Part shown: piece after piece, positions 23,190 through 36,100 of the stretch | Layout: the number at the start of each line of letters is the position of its first letter | Position numbering within the stretch: position 1 is the stretch's first letter | Assembly (NCBI GenBank): GCA_028095005.1 | Contig: CM051462.1 | Span: 174,601,955-174,665,954 of the forward strand | Length of the DNA stretch: 64,000 bases | Reading direction: 5' to 3' | From: Rhynchospora pubera | Taxonomy: Eukaryota > Streptophyta > Magnoliopsida > Poales > Cyperaceae | Made by a program: the position numbers and the translations under genes | Notes under the pieces: model-generated | Seen by the model: only the letters and a program-made list of their open reading frames with translations | Databases searched by the model: none | Told to the model about the DNA's origin: nothing

Positions 23190-25953
23190 AAGTTGTGCCA
23201 TTTTTTCTTTTTATTTGGGATTCTTAGAGCGGGGCTGGGGTTTTATGATGAAAGAGCAAGTGTGAGGGTCCACATGGCAGTGGTACTGACATAGCGTGCT
23301 ATGAAGGGGAGGAAGAGATGCTTGACGTGTAGACTTTAGTATTTTTTAACTGAGGAATTTAGGAATCGAGCAAGGAGATGAGATGGAACTAGATTAGCAA
23401 TTTTATTTCTCTATTATTCTCTTATATCATATTCATTATGCTGATGGTTTTTTTTTTCTTTAAGAATTAAACTATTATAAGTCTCCAAAATTACAAAAAT
23501 TCCTCTCGGTAGTCGGGTTGTGAGAGTTGAGAAACAGATATTATGATTGTAAGTGGGCTCTCAATGCTATGCCATTTCGAACGTTTTCGTTTCGTTTCGT
23601 CTGAACGAAATAGAAACAGAGAGGAAAATGATTTCGTTTTCAAAAAACAAACGGACATGAAACATATATTGGTAACTGTTTAGTGCTCTGTTTATCGAAA
23701 ACTTGGCTGAAATCAATGAAAAATGAAGAATTGAACAGAAAACGAAACGAAACGAAACGAAAAACTGTTTCGTTTTATGAAACAGAACGAAAATGAAATG
23801 TAATGTAACATTATCGAAACGGAAGGAAAACAGAACATACCAGTTTCGTTCTGTTTTTGCACGTTTGAAATTGTAAGTGTAAATGTGTGGTTGTATACAA
23901 GCCGAGTTCGAGCGAGTGGGGGGGGGGGCAACTCAAATTTGACTCGGCTATAACTCGAGTTGGCTCATGAGTCATAAGCTAGCTTGACATAAATATGTCT
24001 ACTTCAAATTTTCACTTTTTTTATTGATACATTATTTCAATGTTTAAAGTAATTGATTTATATATACAATATATAAAAAATAAAATTTATTGTCAATTTT
24101 ATTCTTTTCATTGATTTGAAGCAAAATATATCTTAAAACTCAATATTATATATTTTATAATTATCCAAAAAAAAATATCAAATAATTTTTTTAATTACTT
24201 TTTGGATTTTTAATACTCATAGATCATATTGATAATCTCACAAAATTAAATTTTACTATGTCACGAGTTAGCTCACGAGTCAACGAGCCGAGTTGAGCAT
24301 ATAATTGAGTTGGTTCAAGTCGAGTTATAATCGAGCTTTTTATGAGTCTAGTTCGGGTAAACTTACGAGTTATGAGCTTTTTGCTCACCCTAGTGTGTGT
24401 CATTGCTTTTTTCTGTAATGAAAAGAGTCGTGAGTATTTTAGCTCACTTAATTTTAAAAAAAGTTTATAAAAATTAATCCGATTGCTATCTGTTTGAGGC
24501 ACTTTTAAGATATAAATAAGTTTGTATGTTGTGAACTAAAATGATTAGTCGGTACTAGCTTTATAAATTTAGTTTATTATTATTATTTATGATATTTAAA
24601 AAAATCATTATAAATAATCTTTGGTGAACTCGTGTCAAACTTTTTTGCATTTTCTGTTAATCATATGTTTATTAATTAGTTATCTTAATTAAGTTAATTC
24701 TCAAAGACTCATTGCGAAAATCGAAAACCATTTGAATAATATTCTTCGAAGACTTTAATTAAAGTGATTAATGAGTAAAAACTAACTAACAACGTAAAAA
24801 AATATCATTTCGACTTAGAGAGGTCAAAGTAACATAAATACGCAGTTTAGGGTGCTGTCTGTATACGAGCCAACTCGGCAGTCGGCAATGATGCAATTCG
24901 GAGCTAGCTAACTCGAACTCACTTGATTTTAGCTTGTGCCAACTTGTGACTCGATGTGCAACTCATGAAAAGGGGATGGAAGGAGATAAGTTGTGTGCGT
25001 CAACATATAATTGAAAATAGAAATGCTACTACTCAAAAGAATGGGAATGAAAGGTGAAAATTGAAAAAGGAGAGTTGTAGTGAATAAAAAAATGGCGATC
25101 TATTAGTATCTGAGTAGGAAGTGGGGATTACAGGATTGGTCGATTGGGGAGAGAGAGAATGAAAGATCATGATTACAGGATTAGTATATTTTTCTTTTTA
25201 AAATTGATATATGGACTTATCCATCAGGAGATACGTTCGATATATACTTGCACAGTTGCACTGTTGCACATGGGACAACATACACATGGTGTGTCCAGTA
25301 TTGCGAAGGAGAATTTTCAGAGAATAAGTTTCATATTCATCTTAATGACAAATTTTTTTTCCCTTCGTTTGAATCCATCTTTTACTATGTTATCTATGAA
25401 TTGTCAGCTGGAGCCTGGAGGAGATATCATATCAGAGTCAAATGTATTATGTATGGCATTTTTTTATGGAGAATTGGACGTCTCAGATCCAAATGATTGG
25501 ACGGTTGAAATCAACGGAGAAGCCAATTTACTTACACAAATTTAGTCTCTTACGGCGACCATCAAGTAAGAATTATAATTATTAATATATGTTTAATTCC
25601 TGGAAAGAGTGCTTGACAGTTCCCTTCTCCCAATTGTTTTTCCAAAAAGTAAAAACTAATCATAGAGAAATTGGTACCCACTTTTTGAAGAGTAAACCTA
25701 AAAGACAAAAGTACCACTTTGAATTATATACCCGTCCGTCTCCACACCCACAACTGCCACAAGTACCACTTAAAATTTGAAAATGTCATCATACGCTAGA
25801 AAGGAAGGAGGGGAACAAAAAACTTACGTCTGCTGTCAAAATGTCAAACCACATACATAAAAGAAAATTCTAAACTGGAATACATATATTATATACATAC
25901 ATGCCCAATAAATACAGAGAGACCAAAATTTTAGGCTCCACATAACCTGAACA
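23190..25953. other. Intergenic DNA with decayed repeats
   Basis: No supportable gene. It has AACGAAAC-type repeats in both orientations (about 23,585–23,850), an 11-bp G run (23,918–23,928), hAT-like remnants and AT-rich filler. The end before 25,954 holds the P450 promoter: an ATATATTATATAC TATA-like stretch lies about 60–70 bp before its ATG. Frames at 25,144–25,545 show no known motif. Confidence 0.55.
23890..24392. mobile_element. hAT-like remnant with GAGCCGAGTT repeats
   Basis: Sub-terminal repeats of the ACTCGAGTT/GAGCCGAG type occur on both sides of an AT-rich centre, and the right edge ends GCTCACCCTA (24,383–24,392), the complement of a TAGGGTGAGC-type hAT end. A similar block starts TAGGGTGCTGT at about 24,849. 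No target duplication could be matched. Confidence 0.4.
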
Positions 25954-26374
25954 ATGGCTCCATTATTCTCTGTATTGTTCCGGTATCTCCACAACCTCTC
26001 CTCTCTCTCCATCATTCACTACCTTCTCATTCTTACCCTCACCATACTTCTCTTCATCTACACCCAAACAAGATCTTCAAACCCTAATCAAGGCCTCCCT
26101 CCTTCCCCTCCATCACTCCCTCTGCTTGGCCACCTACACCATCTTGGCAGCCTCCCGCACCGCTCATTGCAAAAACTCTCTACTCTTAATGGCCCCATCA
26201 TGTACCTCCGTCTTGGTAGCGTGCCCACTGTCGTTATATCGTCAGCTGCTGTAGCTGAGAACGCTGTTCGTTTCCATGACACAGCACTTGCAAGCCGGCC
26301 ACGCTCGGCAGTATCTGACATATTGTTTTATGGCTCTAGTGATGTTCACTACGCCATATTTCATTATTAACACC

Positions 26375-26700
26375 GGTTAAATTATGGTCTTTAGCACCGG
26401 ATAGGAAGTGGTGCTAAAGATGAGTGGTGTTAAAAATATATAAAAAACCGGTGTTAAAGGTGCAGTGCTAAAAACAAGCCAGAATTTGGAGCGGAAATGT
26501 TACGCATTATTAAGACCGGTTTTTAACTAAAAAACCGTTGTTAACATGTTATTATTTAGACCGGTTATTAAGCTAATAACCGGTCTTATATTTATGATTA
26601 TTTTTGGAATATTATTTAGACCGGTTATTAAGCTAAAAACCGATCTTACTAGAATCATTAAGACCGGTTTTTAGCTTAATAACCGGTCTTAATTTTTAAC
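26375..26700. repeat. CACTA sub-terminal array of ACCGGT palindromes (3' side)
   Basis: At least four palindromic units of the form AAGACCGGTTATTA…ATAACCGGTCTT, in which two ACCGGT cores face each other across a short AT spacer, plus looser ACCGGT copies. In En/Spm, sub-terminal arrays bind the element's own accessory protein; that these motifs do the same is inferred. Confidence 0.85.
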
Positions 26701-26885
26701 TAAAAAAAAATAAAATTTTTTATTTTTTGGCTAGCCCCATTTTTGCTAGCCAGAAACCAGATAATATCATTCAATTTACATTGAATGATAGAAAGCAATA
26801 ATCATTCACATAATCAAAACATCACATAATCATCGAAATAGAAAGCAATAATCGAAAATCCTCAAAATTCATTAATTATAGTTAT

Positions 26886-29800
26886 CTAACGATGTACAAT
26901 TCTCCGTACATAATCGTAAAACTCATCTAAACTAGCATTAATGTCGTTGTCGCTATAAGGTCGACCCTCCGGCTCCAAACTCTGCATTAATTCAATTAAA
27001 CTAATTTAAGTAATGAAACCTAAGCAAATTGATTTCAAACACCAAACTTTTATTTTAAGCAGTAATCCATACCGCTGGCAACTCCTGGTAGTTCGAGTAA
27101 TGCATCATAATCATATGCAGGTTTCGAATCGCATAGAACCCGCAATCCCGATCGTTGGGCTGACGTGGACTCTACAAATACGAATTATATTTTTCACATT
27201 AATATTAAATTCAATAAATTAATAAAAATGAACTGAAACTATTAGTTCGAGCTATATATGTACCGGAATAATGTCAATGTTGAATTGTGTACCTAGCTTC
27301 ATTCTGGATAAAGCACTGCAACATTAAAATATGAAGTTAGCAGCATTAATTAATTTGTATCTATTGGATAATATGCATATATATGTTGACTAAAATCCTA
27401 AAATTACCTGTTATATGAATCTAAAATTGGAGAAAAATAAATCGGTGGATTTAGCGAATCCACAACCCATATTATTTTTTTCGAGGGTTGTGCAATAATA
27501 ATCACAAAATGAAACCTGCGGTTACATATTAGACCTTGTTAGTAAAATTAGCATTAAACCGCAAATTATAAAAATTGAAATCAAAATAAGAAATATTCCA
27601 ACTTACGCGTTCTGATGTATCAAAACATGAAAAGCAGCTTTTTTTCTGGCGAAGTTATTAATCAAGTAAGATGTTGTGCCTGGCACATCCATCATGGCAT
27701 CACTTCCCGAGCATCTTTCTGGATCCAAAAACCTGAACTGCTTGATTAGAAACTCCTGACAATAATTCCTAGCCCACCTGCATGTCATTTATCAATTGCT
27801 AGTCATATATCATATATTAATCATCAATTCAATCAATTATTGTTAAGTTCAAAAGATACTTACATTGTCCAAAGTTTCATGACTTGAACATATGGCAAGT
27901 CCCTATTGAACAAATGGGCGATGTCTGAAAAATTGAGCATGAAGTAATCCAGCTCTACGTGGTCGAACTGGGCCGGAATTTTGAAACTGGTAATTTCTGG
28001 ATCCAGCGCCATGATGTATCTATGTAGTGCCTGTGCGGTAGGCCCAAGCTGTTGCAATCTCTGAGGTGTGCAAAGCGGCTCTCGTGTCTTTAATTCTCCG
28101 CCATCTGCAAAAAATTGATTTGCATCGAAATCGTCATCGTCCTCGTCTTGCTCATGTTGTTGCTGCTTTGCTTTCTTTTTCTCCGGAGATTTTGCATGTG
28201 ACGTAGGCCGTTTCGTTATTGGTTGCCTCAAATGCACCTAGAAATCAATATATTAGTGAAGAAATTATATTATTCAATTGAAGTAACAACAATTTAGAAA
28301 CGTTTGTAACATTTACCAATTTTGACAAATCGAAATCCACAAGATTACTCGGCCATCTTAGAAATGAACCCTGCAGAAGCCCGAGCTGGTCATCTGCATT
28401 GGAAGGTGGAAAAGGCACTACCACTTGCTTCGCATGATCAAACACTTCTAAGACTTGCACCTTAACCTCCTCCGGGCCCACTAATTCTCCGTGTACCGTG
28501 ACATGTACGTGCGAACGCGCAAACACCATAGCTCTCGCGACATATAACAGACTAAATCCATCTGGAAGGACGAGCAAGGCTTCTGTGGATTCCTGCAATT
28601 ATAAGCACATAGAAAAGAAGTTTACATAGACAAAACCCTAAATGAAATAAAAATAAAAAAACTTTCAAGTAAAGATGAGAAATATACCTCAATATTAGGG
28701 TCAGGAATCGGATCTGGTTGATTGTTGCTTCCTTGTGATATCATAATCAAGGCTTGGTTCAAAATTGGATCGAGATTGTGCGATGTTTGACCTTGCGCGA
28801 ATAATCGCGAGAATTGATTTGCAAGGCCTTGAGGATCTGCATTCTGCGGCATTTGCCCTAGCGAGAACAACCGCGATAAACTTTCCTCAAGCTGTTTGGC
28901 TACTTGCTTGCTCACTTCCTCCGGCAATCGCCGTTGTATTCCTTCGTCCACCAATTTATCAATTTCCTCTTGGTTACGCCCCTTTGATTTCCTCGTACCC
29001 CTGCCATACACCTGTTTCACGCCTGAATATATTGGGTATCCTCTCAACCGTCCCGGATGCTCTTGGGTCCCAAGCGCAGATGTCAAGACATCATTCTGAC
29101 GAACCGATTGAACCTCACCTGACTTGACTAGAGCAACCTGTCACAAAAAAATTTTCAAATTTTCAAATTTTTCAAATACATGTGAAACTAAGTTTGATTT
29201 ATTTGTGTTGTCACACGTACCGCTTTGTCAAGGATCTCACAAGCCTTAGGATCTGTAACCCTAAGTTCACCCGTCACCGAATCCGTTGTGGCACGTGCCC
29301 TACACCACCTGTAAGACCTGTCATCATCACCCATGGTAATCGCCGAGTTCGAACTCTTTACCACATCCTCTTTCTTCCATTTCTTCTCTGCACTTATGTA
29401 ACCGCCCGATCCAAGTGTGTGTGGCATGTCCTTCTTTGCGGCATTTTCTTTTCCTATTTGACTCTTTTTCTATCATCAAAATCAAATTACTGATAAGTAT
29501 AAGTATATGGAAAAAAGAAGTTAGGAAATGTGTTTTCGTACGATGTTTGCTTTCATACCTTAAAGTCCTCACTTTTATGATGTTCCTCGAATTGTTCCCA
29601 TTCTTCCTTTGAAATGTTGAAAATATCCCATGGCTTCGGATCACCTTCTTTCGCATCTTCAATGAATTTTTTATGCTGCAATGAGAAAGAATATATATGT
29701 TATAACTTTAGTTAATCGAGCATTAAGCCTTAGAATTGATGTTATAAGTATAATCTCTTACCAAGCTGGTTTTCCAAGCCCTCCATCTAGTGCAACATGC

Positions 29801-30258
29801 TGTTAAAATCTTCTTCTTTATTAAAATCGGAATGTCTTCCGGGATATTCCATGCCTTGGCTATATGATTGTACAAATCATTTTTCACATCTTTTGGCACG
29901 GACGGCCAAGTCTTATAACTGCATTAAAACCAATTAATGATCAATTTACATCCAAATCTTTTGTATACATTAATTCTTATAATTTGTACCTGATTTTAAC
30001 CAAGTCTTTTGTTTTGGTTGCCAAATATCGATTAAATTCAATTGCATTGTCACCGCAAGGCTGGCCTTTCTCGTTGAAGGTGATCTCCAACGTAATGTTA
30101 GCAGCTATCTTTTTTGCCGTCTTTAAACATTTCGCCGTTGATCTTTTCCCCCTTCTGCTAACATTCTGACTTTCCTGATTTACCATCAAATCCTCGTCCT
30201 CATTCAACTCATGATCATCATTCTCATCCAAGTGGGGATACTCATCCGAATTCGACAT
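26886..30258 (-). CDS. CACTA-encoded Transposase_24-like / Ulp1-like cysteine protease fusion (805 aa, 12 exons)
   Basis: Minus-strand exons: 30258–29990, 29918–29762, 29675–29559, 29469–29221, 29137–28688, 28592–28317, 28237–27864, 27777–27607, 27515–27408, 27315–27264, 27171–27073 and 26981–26886. All have GT–AG borders and the phases sum to 806 codons. Residues about 60–300 resemble the plant Transposase_24 (Ptta/En-Spm) family (for example TRWRAWKT, KKWKKEDV). A KQQQ-rich acidic linker precedes the C-terminal half, which carries His690 (FHFVII), Asp707 (VVDSLN), Gln745 and Cys751 (QPNDRDCGFY). Their spacing (17 and 6) equals that of yeast Ulp1 as I recall it (H514, D531, Q574, C580). It may process ubiquitin-like modifiers or only retain the fold; activity is inferred. 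Two small ORFs lie upstream. Confidence 0.85.
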
Positions 30259-30546
30259 GACTGCATATAACATAATTGAAACATTAACATTTTAAAGTGC
30301 AAAACATTCAACTCATTAAAGAGCATAAACATTAAAGTGCAATACATTAAAGTGCATAACATAATCGACATAACATAATCGACATTAAAATATAAATTCA
30401 TACAATAACATAAATTCTAGATAAATAAACAGCAAGTTAAGGTTCAAACATAAGTTCATATAATTGGAACACAACAAAAATAACATAGTACTAATCCAAA
30501 CATCAAAACCCTAAGTTCACTTAATCCAAACATCTAAACCCTAATA

Positions 30547-30801
30547 TTATTCTTCATCATTCGGCTTCTTGTCATCAGTATTTTCTTCTTTAATTTCTGT
30601 GTACGGTGCCACGAACTTATCAATTAAAAGCTTGAAAAAAATTGCAGCCTCTTCATAATTCGGCTTCTTGGCCTCGTTTTGGTTAGGCTGGTTTTGAGAG
30701 GCCTGATTTTCAGAGGCTGGGTTGGAACGAACATTTCGTCTAACATAGACTCGTTCGATCGGTTTTTTCTCATTTTGGTTGCTTCCTTCACCCTTCTCCA
30801 T
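30547..30801 (-). CDS. Small CACTA ORF, polar 84-residue protein
   Basis: An ATG frame starting MEKGEGSNQNEKKP and ending in an acidic tail, with a tandem SENQ/SQNQ-like stretch. It lies about 290 bp before the Transposase_24/Ulp1-like gene, on the same strand. It has no known domain. Its start resembles that of the next small ORF (31,061–31,327): both begin ATGGAGAAGG shortly after ATTAG, a possible splice acceptor. They may be upstream ORFs or relics of a duplicated leader exon. Confidence 0.35.
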   Translation of the reverse strand: MEKGEGSNQNEKKPIERVYVRRNVRSNPASENQASQNQPNQNEAKKPNYEEAAIFFKLLIDKFVAPYTEIKEENTDDKKPNDEE

Positions 30802-30946
30802 TACTACCTAATTAAAACATCATCTCTAATTTAGATAATAATCCAAGCATATATTCAATTCAAACATAGATAATAATCCAAACATATATTAAATCTTAAA
30901 ACATAAATTCATACACAATTCCTAAGTTAATAATTAAAACATACAT

Positions 30947-31048
30947 AAAATATAAATTAAAGTTCATACAAAATAACATAAATCCTAGAGAGATTAATGT
31001 TCATAGAAAATATAAATTAAAGTTCACACAAAATAACATAAATCCTAG
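30947..31048 (+). repeat. 60-bp tandem repeat, two near-identical 42-bp blocks
   Basis: Blocks at 30947–30988 and 31007–31048 share AAAATATAAATTAAAGTTCA and ACAAAATAACATAAATCCTAG with one difference; the period is 60 bp. The repeat lies between the two small ORFs and suggests that this part of the element grew by local duplication. Confidence 0.85.
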
Positions 31049-31060
31049 CACAATTCAATC

Positions 31061-31327
31061 CTAATTCTTCTTCTCCTCCTCCTTATTCTTCTCCCCCTCC
31101 TTATTCTTCTCCTCCTCCTTATTCTCACTAGAACCCTCATCTATTTTAATCCCCATACTAAAATCAGGGCTCCTGCCACAGCCTGGAGGGAAACGACGTA
31201 CAGCCGAGACGGCCCTTCTCTTCGGAGGTCCGTAGAACGGGACCCTTTTCGCGGCCACATTAGGTGTTCCCTCCCCCACCTTGGATGTTTCCTCCCTCAC
31301 CTTATTATTGTTTTGATCCTTCTCCAT
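31061..31327 (-). CDS. Small CACTA ORF, charged 88-residue protein
   Basis: It starts MEKDQNNNKVREETSK, has a basic middle (YGPPKRRAVSAVRRFPPG) and ends in a GEKNKEEEKKN-type acidic/lysine repeat. It lies in the leader region of the Transposase_24/Ulp1-like gene. No recognisable domain; product uncertain. Confidence 0.35.
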   Translation of the reverse strand: MEKDQNNNKVREETSKVGEGTPNVAAKRVPFYGPPKRRAVSAVRRFPPGCGRSPDFSMGIKIDEGSSENKEEEKNKEGEKNKEEEKKN

Positions 31328-31817
31328 CTAATTTTCATTTTAAATAAATTACACAATGCATATATATATGTAATTAAATTAAATTCTAAATTATCAAGTA
31401 ATAACATGCACATCTATTCCTAAATTACACAATGCATATTTTCAATAATCAATTCTAATTGACATTTGCATATTAGCCCCCGTATTTCTAAAATTAGTCC
31501 CAAATAATGCATATTAATCCCTAAAACTAAAGCACAACAGCCCCAAATTCCATTAAACGCCAACAAGCAATTCTCAATTCAATTCTCAAATTCTCAATTC
31601 AATTCTCAAGCAATTCTCAATCAAGCAATTCTCAATTCAATTCTCAATTCAATTCTCGAGCAATTCAATTCCTCGTACCCCTGCCCCTTTGATTTTTTTT
31701 ATCAATTTCCTCAAATTCGAACATTCAATTAATTCTCAAGCAATTCTCAAGCAAATCTAAAAGGAGAAAGAGAGACTTACTTGTGAAAGTGGTGGCTGTC
31801 GAGGAGGCAGTCGGCTG

Positions 31818-32165
31818 TTGAGGAGGCAGAGAGGTGATCGAGAGAGGAGGGGTTGTCGAGGTGGCTGTCGAGGAGAAAGAGAGAGGGAGTTAGGCAGTGA
31901 AGAGAGACAGAGAGATAGGGGGGACGGAGAGAGAGAGAGAGAAGAGGGACGGAGGGAGAGAGAGAGAGAGAGGAACAGAGGGAGAGAGAGAGAAAGAGGG
32001 ACGGAGGGAGAGAGAGAAATAGGGACTTACTTGCGGCAGAGAGGCGAGCGAGAGAGGAGGGAGACAGAGGGCTTCGTGGGCTTCGTCGGCGGCAGAGAGG
32101 CGAGCGAAAGAGGAGGCGCAGAGAGCCGAGCGAGAGAGGAGGCGCAGAGCGAGGGTTTAGGAGAT
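31818..32165 (+). repeat. Purine-rich GAGAGA tract in the CACTA middle
   Basis: A long GA-rich stretch with repeats such as GAGAGAGAGA, GGGACGGAGGGAG and GAGCGAGAGAGGAGG. On the minus strand it is a CT-rich leader-like tract upstream of the second gene, suitable as a plant promoter/leader. An arginine/glutamate-rich open frame across it is a composition artefact. Confidence 0.75.
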
Positions 32166-32234
32166 AGAGTATTTTCGGATTGGATTAAAGAGAGAAAGAG
32201 AGGCGATCGAGTATATAAAAATTTGAACTCATTT

Positions 32235-32940
32235 TTTAGACCGGTTTTTAAGTAAAAACCGGCCACAAAAAAAAACCCATTTATTATTAAGACCGGTTTT
32301 TAAGCAAATAACCGGCCTTACAAAAAAAAGCGAAATTTTTTTAAGACCGGTTTTTTACTTAAAAACCGGCCTAAACCCTCAATCCGAATTTTTTTTTAAA
32401 TTTCTGTTTTATATTTAAGACCTTATTTTAAAATGACATGCATTTATATATCTACTATATATAGAAATTAAATAGATTTTCATGCATGCATGCAATCATT
32501 CAATTCATGCATGCAAATAAATTTTAAATAAATTATTTTTTGTTTTAAAATGACATTCATTTATCCATAAAAATTATATAGATTAATTTTCATTCATGCA
32601 TGCAATTACATGCATTTATCTATAAAATTTACATATATTAGCATTTTAAATAAATTATTTTAATTTTAAATAAATTATTTTCTGTTTTAGCATTTAAAAT
32701 TTTGATTGATTATTAAGACCGGTTTTTAAGCAAATAACCGGCCTTACAAATAAATTTTTAAATAAATTATTTTTTATTTTAAATTTTAAAATTTACATAT
32801 ATTTGCATGCATGCATGCAATTACATGCATTTAAAATCTGTTTTTAAATAAATTGTAAATAAATTATTTTAATTTTAAATAAATTATTTTGTTCTCCTTT
32901 TAAGACCGGTTTTTAAGCAAATAACCGGTCTTAATATATT
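32235..32940. repeat. Internal CACTA array of ACCGGT palindromes
   Basis: Paired units of the form TAAGACCGGTTTTTAAGCAA…AACCGGCCTTA occur near 32,240, 32,290, 32,345, 32,715 and 32,905. They match the arrays at the element ends but lie between the two genes: upstream of the second gene and just past the 3' end of the first. ATGCATGC-rich AT sequence fills the gaps. Confidence 0.82.
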
Positions 32941-33113
32941 TTTTAAATCTATTTTTATTATTTTGTTCTCCTTTTTCATAAATAATGGAGTAAAAAAATA
33001 GAAAATAGGTCTAACATTTCAAAAAATAAATATTCTTACAATGAGTAAAAAAATTCACATTACTTAAATTTTTTTACAATGGAAATTAAATTTACTGCTA
33101 GTACATATATAAC

Positions 33114-36100
33114 TCAATTTTCTTCATTCCTTGAAGATTTTGGTCGGGTTACCCACACGCCTGCTTCGCTGCGATCGACACGCAAATTTGTTGCTAACTC
33201 TTCAACTGATAGCGGTGTTCCATCGATACCTGTGTAGAGAATATATATAAAAAATAATTAATGTAGGTACCCATTTAAATCACAAATTAATATAATAATT
33301 AATTGATTAATTATATTTATTATAATATTATACCTGTGGAGAATGATGCTATTTCATCAAATTGATCATATTCTTCTTCTTCGACGACATCTTCAACGCC
33401 CACAATGCGTCTTTTTCCCGGAAGCACGACATGTCGTGAGATGTCGGCTGGATCAACGATATAAAAAACTTGCATTGCTTGTTTGTTTGCAAGTATGAAA
33501 GGGTCATATGCATATCCTAATTTTTTGAAATCAACGGTTGTTATTCCAGAATTCTTTTCATTTTTGACTCCACTTTTGAGGATCCATTTACATTCAAACA
33601 CAGGTATCTTGAATGCATTATAATCAAGTTCCCAGATTTCTTCAATCCACCCATAATACGGCTCTGATGACTTTCCATCACTTGATATAGCTTCTATTGT
33701 GACTCCGCTATTTTGTACAGTGCTTTTTCCATCTTGTTTCTTTGTGTACCAGGTGAATCCATTCAAATCGTACCCTTGATAGGTGTATACATTTGCATTG
33801 GGACCATTTGCAAGGTATTTCACAGTTTCATTATCAGACGGGGATAATTGCACTTTCTTTTTGAACCAATTTACGAACTGTTTGTTGTGCTCGTTGGTGA
33901 TCCAATTTTCACCTTTTTGAGGATTTTGTTCTCGCAACTCTGCTATATGTTCATCCAAATAAGGAGCCACAATGGCGACTTGTTGTAAAATTTTAAGATG
34001 TGCTTTTTCTCTCTTTTCAAGGTCCATTGTAATTATTTTGAAACCAAGTATACCTTTTCCTAGGAGTCTACCTTCGTGCCGATTCTTCGGCATGCCAATA
34101 GGTGTTAGTCCATCTACATAATCTGTATAGAAATCAATAACCTCTTCGGCCACATATCCTTCGACTATGCTTCCTTCGGGTCGAGATCTGCTTCGGACTA
34201 ACCTTTTCAATTGTCCCATTGCTCTTTCAAAAGGGTACATGTACCTCAAAAATATCGGACCACACCACTTAATCTCCCTGACTAAATGAACGGTCAAATG
34301 CACCATTATAACAAAGAATGATGGGGGAAAATGCATTTCTAGCTCGCATATGGTCTGATACGCATCAGTTTCTAGCTTAGTCAGTTTTTCAGGATCAATC
34401 ACTTTGGAGCAAATTTCATTGAAGAAATAACACAACTTAATAATGGAGTTCCGAACCTTTTCCTTAAAACATCCTCGAATTGCAATCGGTAGCAACTGGG
34501 TCAACAACACATGATAATCGTGCGATTTCATTCCAATCAATTTCATATCCTTGATCGATACCTTCCTTGAGATATTAGAGGCATAACCGGTCGGAACCTT
34601 AATAGACTTCAAGCACAACAATAAACTGAGCTTCTCTTTTCTTGACAGAGTATAGACTGCATCAGGTAACCAATCTCGTTTCTTACTGGTATCTGACTTT
34701 GCGGCTAGGTCAATTCGTATTCCCATTTCGACCATATCTTTTCTCACATTAGCATTGTCTATTTTTCCCTGGTTATTTAAAATCAAAGCAATCAAAGATT
34801 CACAGATATTCTTTATGATGTGCATCGCATCCAAACAATGCCTAACATCCAAATAAGCCCAGTATTCAAGATCCCAAAATATAGACTTTTTCTTCCAGTT
34901 GCCATCTGGAATTTTCTTCGCAAATGGTTTACCCAATTTGATTTTAAGTTCCTTCACCTCTTCGTACATCTGTCTTCCGCTTTTTGGTATCGGTGCCCTT
35001 CGAGTTTCGGTTTTGCCATCAAATTTGGTTTTGTAGTCAGTCCGACGGTATGGGTGATGACGGTTTAGGAACCTCCGATGTCCCAAATAGACATTCTTCC
35101 TACAATTAAATAACCATACAGAATGTGTATCTTCTTGACAAATAGGACATGCCTTATCTCCTTTGTTCCTATAACCTGACAAGTTTCCGTACGCGGGAAA
35201 ATCATTAATCGTGCAAAATATCATCGCCCGTAGGTTGAAATAACTTTTTGAAAAAGCATCGAATACCTTCACCCCGTCTTTCCACAACTTATCAAGGTCT
35301 TCTATTAACGGGACCAAGTACACATCTATATCATTTCCTGGTTGTTTTGGACCGGAAATCAGTAATGGCATCATCAGATATCTTCTTTTCATGCACAACC
35401 AGGAAGGAAGGTTGTAAATAACCAATAAAACTGGCCATACACTGCGATTGCTGCTCATGAGACCGTAAGGATTCATACCATCCGTGCATAGTCCCAATCT
35501 CAAATTCCTAGGTTCACTACCAAAATCATTGAAATTACTATCTATGTTCATCCACTGGGGCGAGTCCGCAGGATGTCTGAGCATTCTATCTTTCTTTCTG
35601 CCTTCTGCATGCCACCTTAATAGTTTAGCATCTCTTGAATTATTGAAGAGACGCTCGAACCTTGGTATTATCGGCATATACCACAATGTTTTCGCAGCTG
35701 GCCTTTTTTTACAAGTATCTTCATCATCTTCCAAATCATCGTCCCTTAGTTTGTACCGTGATGCATTACACATTGGACATTTATTAAGATTCTTGTACTC
35801 GTTTCGAAATAATATGCAATCATTCGGACATGCTGCAATCTTCATTACTTCCATATTCAATGGACATAGTAACTTTTTGGCCTTATAACATGTATCCGGC
35901 AATGTATTTTCTGCTGGAAGCATTTCCCGTAAAAGACCAAGCAAAGATGTGAAACTTTTATCGCTCCAATTATTCTTGGCTTTCAAGTTATAAAGTTTAA
36001 AAACCGTTTTAATTTTTGAAAATTTATCCTGATTACAACCGGGATATAATGGTATATGAGCGTTTTCATCCAATTTTTGAAAAATATCTGGAACCTCATC

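Noticed and set aside
25144..25545. 133-codon open frame before the P450
   Set aside because: No motif, overlapping alternative frames, and no splice-supported extension.
27603..28237. Independent host Ulp1-like gene
   Set aside because: These exons join in phase with the Transposase_24-like exons and lie within CACTA ends, so they belong to the transposon.
31818..32255. 145-codon Arg/Glu-rich open frame
   Set aside because: A translation of a GA-repeat tract; composition artefact inside the CACTA element.
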